Source: Closterium sp. Naga37s-1
Taxonomy: Eukaryota; Streptophyta; Zygnematophyceae; Desmidiales; Closteriaceae
Assembly: GCA_947471745.1 (NCBI GenBank)
Contig: CANJKZ010000400.1
Location: forward strand, 1,488,001 to 1,552,000
Direction of reading: 5' to 3'
Length of the DNA: 64,000 nt
The position numbers and the translations under genes are program-made. Position 1 is the stretch's first letter; the number at the start of each line of letters is the position of its first letter. Shown here piece by piece: positions 1-11,127 of the stretch. Below the pieces are notes generated by a model. It was given only the letters and a program-made list of their open reading frames with translations. It did not search any database and had not been told where the DNA came from.

Positions 1-1658
1 CGATGAAATGACGCCGTCCCTAAAGCTGATCAGACCAGGTTAGGAAGGTCCGCGCAGACGTGGCAGAGGCTCTGCTGAAGCCTGTTGCTGGTTCGGCTAA
101 GCTGGTAAAGTTCGTCGCTGCTTTTGCCCTGGCAGCTTGGATAAGATATTTGCTGTGCACCAATTGTGAAATCCATGCCGAAGCTGAGCAGTGAGCACCA
201 TTGATGAGCACATCTGACTCATGAAGTATCTTCCTAAGTGAGGAACAGAAACGTCAGCCCAACACATTTCCACGTAGAACAGGTCTTTCACTTACTCATA
301 AAGGAGGCTCACCATTGAGGCTCCCGATTCGCGGCGTCGCCCCTACGGTCATTTACCTTCCAACACCGCAGCTAAAGCAGGTGAGCCTTATCCTCTGACT
401 CATTGATGACATGGATGACGCACGCAACGCATTCCACTCTCCAACGTTTTCGGGAACCGTATGTGAGGCTTCAATGCGATTGGAGAGCAACGCCGACCTC
501 GCCATGTCACTCCGTGATGTGTTGATTGCTCCACAGGCGCGGACAGACTGTCCACAAAAGGTTTGGAAACATTTTTTGTGGACACGCAGGGACCATGTTT
601 GTGAATCGTGAGCGAAAAACTGTAGAGCGGCTGTATTTTGTTCTCTCGTGGCTTTCCTTGTCGCAAGTCCATTCTGCATAGGAATTGTACCCTGCTCAGT
701 GGACTCGCGGTCAGCAATCTGAAAAACCGCATGGGAAGTGGGGATTCCGTGTGTGAAGACGTTTCCATATTCGCTAGTTCTCCATTCCAGCCGCGCAGGG
801 ATGATTACAACCAATCGAGAGCAAGCATGTGGAGCTTTTCCTCGCTTCTGGGTAGTGTGCTAGGAACGAGCGGTAGATAAAATGGACAACGTTATTGTAT
901 CTGTTACTATCATATATTTTTGTTCTGTACAACTGTGGATGTATGGATATGGGTTCCAATTGGGCCCTATTATTTATTTATTGCGGTATATGTACTGATC
1001 TATTCCCTTGTATCCTATAGAGCCTCAGATTTGGAAGAATCCGTTCTGCAACTAAGATAACACATCTAATTAAGATATGTTATTTATCAGCCTCTTGCTA
1101 TATGTTCGTCCATGGGCATCTTGTTGCATGTAGTTGAGTGATCACATACTTTTATATTGTAAGTGGAGAGCCCTTTTCGAGCCTAACTTCATGGTGGTGG
1201 TTAGCCACTTCAAATCATGTCATGACCTCGAGTTGAGGTACAGCACACGCTTGTTGACATTCTCCAGGATCGGCCCCACATATTCGCTTTCAAGGTTAGA
1301 GGCTGATGAGGGTCGATTCCCCAGATTGTGGGAGGAGGCACGCAGCTCTCCAGAATTTGCTTCACAGCCACTTGGACTCAACCTTCCGACCAATCACAGG
1401 CAATGCCCAGGACTTCACGGCGCCAGCCATCGAGGGTGACACGCACATCAACACTGTTCATGGTTTCCATTCTTTCTCTCATTTCTGCCATCATCCATGG
1501 CCATGGGCACTTGAAATGATCATTGCTCACACCACTTTCAAAGTCTCTTATTTGAGTCCATTGCCATCGCGCAGGGACTGCAACAAATCCTCCGCCTTTT
1601 TTCCGCGTTACGTCTCTAGTGTCTTTCTTTCGAGTCTGCTTCTGATAGGCTGTAGGCC
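1..1658. other. Upstream region without a recognised gene
   Basis: I see only short open frames on both strands, none with a recognisable family, splice structure or codon pattern like the neighbours. About 880-1130 is AT-rich. The stretch just before the importin start (about 1590-1658) is pyrimidine-rich, as expected of a 5' leader. It probably holds the importin promoter and 5' UTR; I could not pick a convincing TATA box or transcription start. Confidence 0.5.
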
Positions 1659-4600
1659 ATGGATCCAGCTGTGGCGATCGTGTTGGGCCAGGATCCCGCG
1701 CCATTTGAGCAGCTGCTGCAGCGACTCCTTTCCCCGTCAAACGACGACAGAGGCGAGGCCGAGCGCATATTCAATCTCTGCAAGCAGCAGCCTGACGCTC
1801 TCGTTCTCCGCCTCGTCGCAGCGCTGCAGTCCTCTGCCGCAGGAGCGGACGTGCGTACGATCGGCGCGGTGCTCCTTAGACGAGTGATTACGAAGGACAG
1901 CGTGTCGCTATGGCCGCAACTGAGTCCCGCGACGCAGGCGACCGTCAAGACTGAATTGCTCGCTAGCGTGCAAAGAGAGCCTACTAAGGCGATCTGGAAG
2001 AAGCTGTGCGACACGATCGCGGAGCTCGCGGCGGGGATCGTGGAGTCGGGGACATGGCCGGAGCTGCTTCCGTTCATGTTCCAATGCGTGTCGTCGGCGG
2101 ACGATCGACTCAAGGAAGCATCGCTGCTGATCTTCGCGCAGCTAGTGCATTTCTTCCAGTCGCAGCTCAAGCCTCACTTGCCCACTCTACACAATGTGCT
2201 TCTTCAGTGCCTCTCCCAGTCAGCCAATCCCGATGTGCGGATCGCCGCTCTAAAGGCAGCTGCGAATTTCGTCGAGGCGCTTGAAACTCCCGAGGAGCTG
2301 ACGCAATTCCAGGATTTGCTGCCCGGCATGATGCAGACGCTGAATCTGTGCCTGCAGAGCAAAGACGAGGCCAGCGCGCAAGAGGCGCTCGAAATGCTCA
2401 TCGAGGTTGCCGGCATCGAGCCGCGGTACATGCGCAAGCAGCTGACTGACGTCATCGCCGCAATGCTGCAGATCGCGGAATCCACGCAGCTCGAGGACGC
2501 CACGCGTCACCTCGCCATTGAGTTCCTGATCACGCTGTCAGAGGCCCGCGAACGCGCGCCGGGGATGATGCGCAAGGTGCCTCATTTGGTGGGCCGGCTG
2601 TTCGCAGTGCTGATGGCGATGCTGTTGGATATCGAGGACACGCCCGAGTGGCACGCCGCGAATGACGAGGAGGAAGATTCGGGAGAATCGGCGAATTACG
2701 AGGTTGCACAAGAGTGCCTTGATAGGCTCGCGATCTCGGTTGGCGGGAACACCGTTCTCCCGGTCGCGTCGCAGGCGCTTCCCGCGTACTCGACCGACGC
2801 GGATTGGAAGAAGCGGCACGCGGCGCTCGTGTGCCTTGCGCAAATTGCGGAGGGCTGCACCAAGGTAAGCTCTTTTGACACGTGAATTCGGCTTAATCGG
2901 AAAATCAGGAACCTGATCTATTACTCCCCCCTGGCTACGACCCTTCCCACATTCTTCCTCGATACCCTTACAAGCGCTCAGTTCCTGTTTAACCCCTCTC
3001 CCCGCACCCCTCTCCCCCGCACCCTTCCCTTCTCCCCTGCACCCCTCTCCGCCCCGCGCCTCTCTCCCCGTGCAGGTGATGTCGAAGAGTCTGGAGTCGG
3101 TGGTGACCATGGTGCTCGCCGCCTTCAACGACCCCAACCCGCGCGTCAGGTGCGCGCCCATCCATCCCCACACGCTACCGCAGCACCCGCCCCTACTCCC
3201 CTCGTTCTTGTCTTCTCTACAGCGTCCCGTACATTCTTGAACAATCATGACATGGCGATAAGGAGTTTGAGCGCTGAATTTTCTGTTCGCTGGCAGGTGG
3301 GCGGCGATCAACGCGGTGGGGCAGCTGTCGACGGACCTGGGCCCGGACCTGCAGCAGCAGTACCACGCGCGCGTGCTGCCCGCGCTCATCGCCGCCATGG
3401 ACGACGGCGCCAACCCGCGCGTGCAGGCGCACGCCACCGCCGCCATCCTCAACTTCAGCGAGGCCGCGACGCCCGAGATCATGGCGCCGTACCTGGACCA
3501 GCTGCTCAATAAGCTGCTGCAGCTGCTGCAGGTGAGAGGCCGGTGGGGGGGAAGGGGGTGTCGGGGAATTGCTGTGGGAAATGATTGCTTTGGTGGGAGC
3601 AGAGCAGACTGGGCGGGTTGATGGGTTGGGGTAATATGGAACCGGAAAAGGAGGGTCTCCAAAGCCGCCCCTCCACTCTTCCCCTCCACCTCCTCGAAAA
3701 CGAAACAAAACTATGTCAATTGGAGCATACTAATGAATGCCCACTCAGATAAATTTGATATCACCATATGTGCAGTGAATTCGCACCCCTGGGCATGCAT
3801 TTTCTCTTTATTGAACGCCTGCACTTGAGCGTGCGTGCACCTCCCCGCTCGTGCTTGCTCATGACACGTGGTGCGCGTTGACTCGTCTGATAAGAGCGTC
3901 CTTCCATGTGGATTCGGCGTGTGCGTGCAGTTCGGCAAGCGCATGGTGCAGGAGGGGTCGCTCACAGCCATTGCTGCCATCGCTGACTGCTCTCAGGTGC
4001 GTTGACCGCGTTGACCGCGTTGACTTGACTGTCTTGTCAATACGCACCCATTGCTGCTCTAACTTCACTAGCGTTGCTCTTTGCCTCTCTCCCTCGCTGC
4101 TGTAACCTCAGTTGCCGGACCTACTGCATCTTTACCTCCTCATCCTTCCACCCTCGTGTGAATCCCCCTCCATCAAACACCCCCCACCCTACCGCCCCCG
4201 CTCCCGCTGTCCCTCTCCCGCTTTCCCACCTTTCCGTCGTCCCCCAGGAGCACTTCTCAAAGTACTACGACGGGGTGATGCCGTACCTCAAGACTGTCCT
4301 CACCCAGGCGGGCGACAAGGAGCAGCGCATGCTGCGCGCCAAAGCAATGGAGGCGATCAGCCTGGTGGGCATGGCGGTGGGCAAGGACAAGTTCCGAGCC
4401 GACGCCAAGGAGGTGATGCAGGTGCTCGTGTCGCTGCAGTCCGCGCCCATGGACGACGACGACCTCACCATGAGCTACATGCTGCAGGTATGACGTCAAC
4501 GTAAGCTACATGCTTTGGAGACGTCTCACGTGGTCATGTCGCTGCTGTTGGACTCCGCCTCGCTCACCCCCTCCAATCCCTTTCCCCTCACTTCTCCCCA

Positions 4601-7600
4601 ACCCCCATTCTCCCTCCTACCCGCTCCCTCCCCCTTTCTCACGCTTTCCCCCATCCACCCTTACCCCCTCCTTTCCCCCTTCCCCTCCCTCCTTCCCACC
4701 CCCTCCACCCTGCTTGTGCGGCAAGGCGTGGGCGAGGCTGTGCAAGTGTCTGGGAGCGGAGTTCCTGCCGTTCATGCATGTGGTGATGCCGCCGCTGCTG
4801 CACTCCGCCTCGCTCAAGCCCGACGTCACCATCTCCGATATTGACGACGACACCGCCAATGATGATGACGATGATGACAGGTGGGTGATTGGCTGGCTGG
4901 TGTGGTAACGTTTGGGTCAACTCACAAGTAATTTCATCTTGTCTCACTCAAACCCAACGTCAGGAATCAAGTGCGGCCAAAGAGTTAATGCCAACACTCT
5001 TAGTGTTAAATGTGGTGCGATGAGACAATGTGCTTTGACTTGTGGCCCATGTGTGCGCCTCGCCAGCTCATCGACAGTTGGCAAGGTGCACACATGGCTA
5101 CAGTGGTGGCGACATTACTAGCCTGTGCAGAGATGTTTCAGTGAATGGCGTGGGATTCAAGATAGCAGGCATGACGACTCAGGTGATGCGCATCATTGTT
5201 AGGGAGAACATGGAGGCGACTGTGACATGAAGGCGACTGTGACATGAAGGCGACTGTGACATGAAGGCGACTGTGACATGAAGGCGACTGTGACATGAAG
5301 GCGACTGTGACATGAAGGCGACTGTGACATGAAGGCGACTGTGACATGAAGGCGACTGTGACATGAAGGCGACTGTGACATGAAGGCGACTGTGACATGA
5401 AGGCGACTGTGACATGAAGGCGACTGTGACATGAAGGCGACTGTGACATGAAGGCGACTGTGACATGAAGGCGACTGTGACATGAAGGCGACTGTGACAT
5501 GAAGGCGACTGTGACATGAAGGCGACTGTGACATGAAGGCGACTGTGACATGAAGGCGACTGTGACATGAAGGCGACTGTGACATGAAGGCGACTGTGAC
5601 ATGAAGGCGACTGTGACATGAAGGCGACTGTGACATGAAGGCGACTGTGACATGAAGGCGACTGTGACATGAAGGCGACTGTGACATGAAGGCGACTGTG
5701 ACATGAAGGCGACTGTGACATGAAGGCGACTGTGACATGAAGGCGACTGTGACATGAAGGCGACTGTGACATGAAGGCGACTGTGACATGAAGGCGACTG
5801 TGACATGAAGGCGACTGTGACATGAAGGCGACTGTGACATGAAGGCGACTGTGACATGAAGGCGACTGTGACATGAAGGCGACTGTGACATGAAGGCGAC
5901 TGTGACATGTTCTCCTAACCATGCTGCGTATCACCTGAATCGCCATGCCTGCTGTCCTGACTCTCATGCCATTCACTGAAGCGTCCCTGCACAGGCTGGT
6001 AATGTCGCCACCACTGTAGCCATGTGTGCGCCATCACTGCTTGGGTGTGTGTTGTGCACTGCCTTCAACGCATCATGCATCCTGTGTGCATGCCACTCAC
6101 GGTCTCTCCCCACTGCCCCCTCCCCCGTGGGCCCGCATGTCCCCTGCACGCCCTGCCTTGCCACAGTGTGGAGACAATAACGATAGGCGACAAGAAGATC
6201 GGCATTCGCTCGAGCATGCCTCACCACCTCTCCCACCCCCCTCCCCGTGGCACCCACATTCACCCGCACATGCACTCCCTGTGTCGCCTCGCCACAGTGT
6301 GGAGACGATAACGATAGGCGACAAGAAGATCGGCATCCGCACAAGCATGCTGGAGGAGAAGGCGACGGCGTGCAACATGCTCTGCTGCTACGCTGACGAG
6401 CTCAAAGAGGGCTTCTTCCCCTGGATCGACCAGGTAAGGTCACGGGCGGGTGGGGAGGGGGTGTGTTTGGGGAAACGACACCATGCATGCCAGAGTGGGG
6501 GGGGGGGGGGGGTGGGGGAATGGGGGGAGGGGTAGCAGGCTCGTTGATGAAACAATGAAATGAGTGGATGGTCTCACTCCCGTGCACGAGCACTATTTTC
6601 TACGAACTCAACCTACTCAGACTCCTACACGGGGTGTGCCCACCACGTGCGTCACGTGAAGCTCACAACCCCCCCCCTCCTCCCCCCTCATGTGTGCGTG
6701 TGTGTGCCTGTGCGCGTGCTCATGTGCGTCGTCGCCCCTGTGCGGTGCAATGCGGTGCTGTGCTTCCCCACAGGTGGAGCAGCTGATGGGGCCGCTACTC
6801 AAGTTCTACGTCCACGAGGAGGTCCGCAAGGCTGCCTCTCAGCTCACTCACCTCTTTCCATCCTCCCATGCTATGCCCCTGTGCCGTGCTGTCATTCCCC
6901 TGCGGCCCTGTGCCATGCATCCCCTCTCACAGGTTGCACAGCTGATGGTGCCCTTGCTCAAGTTCTACTTCCACGAGGAGGTCCGCAAGGCCGCCGCCCA
7001 ATGTAAGCCCCGCTCCCTGTGCTGCCCTTCGTTCCATCCTTCGTCCTTGGTCCCGCGGGTGCATTCCCAGTTGCCCCTTTCTACCTGCTCCACTCCAGCC
7101 TCTCACTACCTCTCCAAACGTCTCTGCACACCTCACCCCACCTCTCCGAATCTCTCCCCACACCTCTCCCCATCCCCACAGCCATCCCGGAGCTGCTGCT
7201 GGACGGGAAGCTGGCAGTGGAGAAGGGCGTGGCGCCGGCAGTGACAGCGACAGCGGAGGGCGAGAAGCGCTACCTCAAGCAGATGGTCGACTTCCTCGTG
7301 CCGCCCCTTGTGGAGGTGCTCACCAAGGTGGGTGTTGTCTGGTGGGGGTGCTTTCTGAGTTGACTCAAAGGTCACCGGCAGTGACAGCGACAGCGGAGGG
7401 CGAGAAGCGCTACCTCAAGCAGATGGTCGACTTCCTCGTGCCACCCCTCGTGGAGGTGCTCACCAAGGTAGGTGCTGTCTGAACAGGTTCAGCACAGCTG
7501 AGGCAGGATGTTTCTCGTTCTCACAACCATGGTTGATTCCAGCACGCTTTTTGCCTTCTGTGACGTCCTTCTTCAAACGTGTTTGACGCCCCCTTTGCTT

Positions 7601-10600
7601 GTTTCTACGTGCTGCGTGCTCCTGTGCCTCTCCCCCTGCCAGGAGCCTGAGGTGGAGATGATTGTCGCCATGCTCGAGTCGCTGCAAGAATGCATTCAGG
7701 TGAGCCCAGGAGTTTCCAGCATGAGATACAATCTGTTTTACATGAGATTAGGAGTTCCCAACATAATTTTACGACGTGTTTCCAACACTAGCATCCACTG
7801 CAAGTAATGTTCTGTGTACTGCATCCTTTGCTCCGTTCTGACTAAAAGTGATTCTCCACCAAAGTCAATTCCCTCGTCTCGCTTCCCCTCATCTCCTCTC
7901 CCCTCCCTTGTCCTCCTCTCCTCCCCGTGTCCCCTCCATCGCCTCTGAACGGCAGCTGGGGGGAGCAGAGCTGAGTGCGGAGCAGGTGGCGCAGGTGGTG
8001 GTGCAGCTGAAGGCGGTGGTGGAGGGCAGCCGGGGGCGGCGTAAGGAGCGGCTGGAGCGCACACAGACAGAGGACTTTGACGAGGAGGAGAGCGAGCTGC
8101 TGCAGGAGGAGAACGAGCAGGAGGACGAGGTGCTCGACCAGGTCAGTCATGCGCTGCTGCTGCTGCTGCTGCTGGGTTTGGTGGTAGGGTGGGTGGGGAG
8201 TGAGGGCAAGTAAGAGCTGTACTGCTGTGTTGCCGCTGGGGGGGAGGGAAGGGTTACAGTGGGGAGAGGGGCATGGGGAGAGAGGGAGGGACTGGAGGCG
8301 TGCAGATGGGGATTTGGCGTGGAGAACAGAAGGGGCGTTGAAGTGGTGCATGGGTTGGGTGGAATGCGGAAGGAGAGGGGCTAAGGTGAGGCTCAAGTAG
8401 TAAGGGGTACAGTGGGTGGATGGGGGAGAGCAGGGGACTAAGGGGCGACCACTAGCTAAGGATGGAGTAAGGAGCAAAGGTGTGGAAGGAGATGCGCTGA
8501 TGTTGATTCCAAAGTGACTGTTTTGAATCAATCAAGATCCAGGGCACCTTACAACATCCGTGTGTGCTGCTTTTTGCATTGCTGTACGGTGCTGTGCGGT
8601 GCACGGTTATATAGGTGGGCGACTGCATAGGAGAGCTGGTGCGCGTGTTCAAGGGCAGCTTCAAGCCCTTGGCCCACGACCTTGCCCCCTTCGTGCTGCA
8701 GACGACAACACCCTAAGCCCTTTATGCATTGCTGTGCGGTGCTGTGCGGTGGTGGCAGGTGGGCGACTGCATAGGAGAGCTGGTGCGGGTGTTCAAGGGC
8801 AGCTTCAAGCCCTTGGCCGATGATCTCGCCCCCTTCGTGCTTCAAATGATGGTCAGTGCCGCCCCTCCAACCCTTGGAGCAAACTCTGCAAGCACTAATC
8901 TGCTCTCACGTAACTCTCATGCCCCTATCCCTTACCTCAGATTCTCCCTTCACAGCCAAGCGGACGTAACTCCGGGTTGCGCTGCCCTTTCCCTCCCCCC
9001 TTCCCCCTGGCGTGCAGGACAAGAGTCGGCCGTCCACGGAGAGGAGGGTGGGCATATGCATCTTTGACGACCTGGCGGAGAACATGGGCGATGCTGCCGC
9101 CAGGTGTGTTCCTCTGCTCGCCTTCTCTGCTCCCCATGCTCTGCTATCTTCCTCCTGGGGCTCGTGCTCCTTATCTTGACTGTACTTCACCTCTCTTTCC
9201 TACGACTCACGTCTATCACTGCTCCCAGCCTTCTCGTCCCTTTCGTTTCCCTGCCACAACCGCCCCATCGTTCATTCCCGACTCCCTCGCCCCTCCCCCC
9301 CACCAGCTACTTCCCGGCGTTCCTGCCGCACATCCTGGAAGCCGTGCTCGACCCCTTGCCCGAGATCCGACAGGTACCTCACGCCACTGCTACCGCCTGC
9401 CCCTCTGCTCCCACCCACGCCTACCACACTCTGCCTCTTGACGTGATTTTCCATTCCCATCCCTGTTTGTGATTGCCCTGCCTCTTTCTTCAATCGGTCT
9501 TTAAATCCCTCCCAGCTGGATGACACTCAACATTTTCTACCGCTGCTGCCTCCTTTTCCCTCCTGCTGTGCTTCACCCGTGTGTGCGAGTGCAGTCAGCA
9601 GCATATGGCATTGGCATCTGTGCACAACATGGTGGTGCTGCCTTCACGCCATACGTGCCAGGTCTGCTCCCTCCCCCTCCCTGCTCACAGCTCTCTGTTT
9701 CTCGCTTTCTTACTCTCCATTCCTCCACCTCAACTCCCTTGCCCCAGTCATCCGCATTTCCTGCTGATTGGAGCCCCCTCATCAACCCAGCATCTTCTCC
9801 TTGCCTCTTGGTGTGCTCGCCATCACGTGTCATCTCATGTGTGCCATGCACTCCATCCCATCTCCTCCCCTGTCCGCCATGCAAATGCAGACACGGTGGC
9901 ACGGCTGGGCCAGGTGGTGAGCAGCGGGGACAGCAAGAGCGAGCTGAGTGTGTCAGCCACAGACAACGCCATATCAGCGCTGGGGCGGCTGTGTGAGCAC
10001 CAGGCGCACGCACCCTTCGACTCGGCGCACGTGCTGTCCGTGTGGCTCGCCTACCTGCCCATCCGGGAGGACCGTGCAGAGGCCAAGGTCGCCCACGCCC
10101 AGCTCTGTGGCCTGCTGGAAAGGTGCGTTGCTTGCCCCTGCCTGGACTCCCTCTGCCACCCACGATCCATGATAAAGACTGCGAGCTTTTTTTTCCTTTT
10201 CCTGTTTCCCCCCCTTCTTTCTTTGTCTGACACTCTACCCCTCCACTCCGTTCCCTACGGTGGTCAGGTCGGACGCTCGTATTCTGGGCCCCAACAACCA
10301 GAACCTGCCCCACATTGTCGGAGTGCTGCTAGAGGTATGTGTAGGCACAACCTGACTCCTCATCACCTACCTATGCACTCGCTGCCATGTTCTCGCTGCT
10401 CTGCTGTGCCGAGCCTTTTTCTTGCCACACATATCAGGCCTCCGGGGTCTGGTAGGGTTTAGGGTCTCTCCGGAAGCCTGATAATGAACGCGGCCATTAA
10501 TTATGCTTGGCTTTGATTTGTTTCCCCCAGGTGCTCAAGGCTGGCACGGACTTGGCAACAGAGGAGACGTGCAAGCGAGGTGTGACGCTGCTGAGGAGCC

Positions 10601-10674
10601 TACCAGCGGAGATAGTGGGGGCTCTGCCCCCGGAGCAGCAAGCTGTCTTGCAGCAAGCCCTTCAGTCCACTTAG
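1659..10674 (+). CDS. IPO5: Importin-5 / karyopherin beta-3 (HEAT-repeat nuclear import receptor)
   Basis: Importin-beta family receptor that carries cargo such as ribosomal proteins through nuclear pores under Ran-GTP control. I place 18 exons: 1659-2864, 3076-3149, 3297-3531, 3931-3996, 4248-4487, 4726-4880, 6298-6433, 6933-7002, 7182-7327, 7643-7699, 7956-8141, 8759-8851, 9018-9103, 9307-9373, 9595-9661, 9891-10122, 10268-10334 and 10531-10674. All have GT-AG borders, the phases join, and they total 3327 nt or 1108 residues, the usual length of the family. The product is HEAT repeats throughout. Family landmarks are VPLLKFYFHEEVRKAA in exon 8, the acidic loop in exon 6, and GPNN in exon 17. 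Introns 5, 6, 7, 9 and 11 hold truncated copies of adjacent exons, listed separately. For exons 7, 8 and 12 I chose the downstream copy because only it has a donor that keeps the frame. The start is the first ATG of the long first exon. Confidence 0.93.
4518..4566 (+). repeat. Diverged partial copy of importin exon 6 in intron 5
   Basis: This stretch reads like the middle of exon 6 (about 4779-4820), with the same GTGGT.ATG...CTGCTG...CTCCGCCTCGCTCA pattern and several substitutions. It has no usable splice borders in frame. It looks like an old tandem duplicate of the exon. Confidence 0.6.
5088..6029. mobile_element. Foldback (inverted-repeat) element filling importin intron 6
   Basis: Two arms of about 122-125 bp face each other: 5088-5212 and 5908-6029. 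The reverse complement of the right arm follows the left arm with scattered mismatches; both outer ends begin GCACACATGGCTACAGTGG and both inner ends finish GAGAACATG. Between the arms lies only a 17-bp tandem repeat, and no transposase frame is present. That is the structure of a non-autonomous foldback or MITE-like element. No clear target duplication was found. The alternative is a palindrome formed by local inverted duplication. Confidence 0.7.
5213..5909. repeat. 17-bp minisatellite, about 41 near-perfect copies
   Basis: The unit contains GACATGAAGGCGACTGT and repeats head to tail with almost no divergence, so recent expansion or homogenisation is likely. It sits exactly between the two foldback arms, and its unit resembles the arm end (ATGGAGGCGACTGTGACATG). 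Because 17 is not a multiple of three, all reading frames cycle and stay open. The long minus-strand frames here are artefacts. Confidence 0.97.
6165..6218 (+). repeat. Truncated copy of importin exon 7 with its 3' splice site
   Basis: The acceptor and first 50 or so bases of exon 7 (6298 onward) are repeated here with few changes, then the match stops without a donor. The intron sequence upstream of both copies is also similar, so the duplicated unit (period about 133 bp) spanned the intron-exon junction. Splicing into this copy would derail the frame. Confidence 0.85.
6773..6843 (+). repeat. Truncated copy of importin exon 8
   Basis: This codes a near-identical peptide (PLLKFYVHEEVRKAAS) to true exon 8 at 6933-7002 (PLLKFYFHEEVRKAAA). 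It has an AG acceptor but no GT where exon 8 has its donor. Period about 159 bp. A mutually exclusive exon is possible in principle, but the missing donor argues for a decayed duplicate. Confidence 0.85.
7376..7471 (+). repeat. Copy of the 3' part of importin exon 9 with its 5' splice site
   Basis: The last 91 or so bases of exon 9 and the following donor are repeated almost exactly (CTCACCAAG then GTAGGTG instead of GTGGGTG). It could serve as an alternative exon, since CGGCAG precedes it, but inclusion would duplicate about 30 residues of a HEAT repeat. I treat it as intronic. Confidence 0.88.
8570..8702 (+). repeat. Truncated tandem copy of importin exon 12 and the preceding intron end
   Basis: The region 8570-8702 matches 8722-8851: first the CATTGCTGTGCGGTGCTG intron tract, then the exon (GDCIGELVRVFKGSFKPLA). 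The copy has an AG at 8613-8614 but no donor after LAPFVLQ. The duplication clearly crossed the 3' splice site. Confidence 0.88.
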
Positions 10675-11127
10675 AAGGACCAATCACACATTTTTATGTC
10701 ATTTGATTAATAAGTTGTGTGTGTAGGGCTGTTGAAGCTAGTTGCCTTCATCCTGGCTTAGATTTGGGCCTAAGGATTCCTTTAGGGGGCTGCTGTAGCA
10801 TATCCATTTTAGCTGTAGGTTATTGTAGTGGTTGTGTATTTGTACAATGGTTATTTCTAGTAACCACGTAGCCACCTTATTGTAAGCTTAGCCAGTACAA
10901 ACATGTTGTCAGAATTGTTTTGTCTACCTGACTCTCGCCAGCGACCTTGGGATGATCGAGTTATCTTTCCCACCCCACCTTGACCAAATTACCACTTCAT
11001 CGGAAATACCATTCCGTCTGGACCAGACTTCACAAATTTGCTAGTCTCGGCGTGGTAATATTCCTAGGTTCCTCGTCTGGTACTAAGATTTGTCTCTTAG
11101 GCAAGGTTGTAAACTGCATTTCTCCTC
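10675..11127. other. Importin-PDI spacer
   Basis: Short intergenic stretch between two same-strand genes. It should hold the importin 3' UTR and the PDI promoter. It is AT-richer than the genes and TG-rich after the stop codon. I see no further gene. Confidence 0.6.

Noticed and set aside
5138..5976. Minus-strand frames of 230-265 codons coding a HSRLHVTVAFMSQSPSC repeat
   Set aside because: Product of the 17-bp minisatellite; 17 is not a multiple of three, so the peptide just cycles through the frames.
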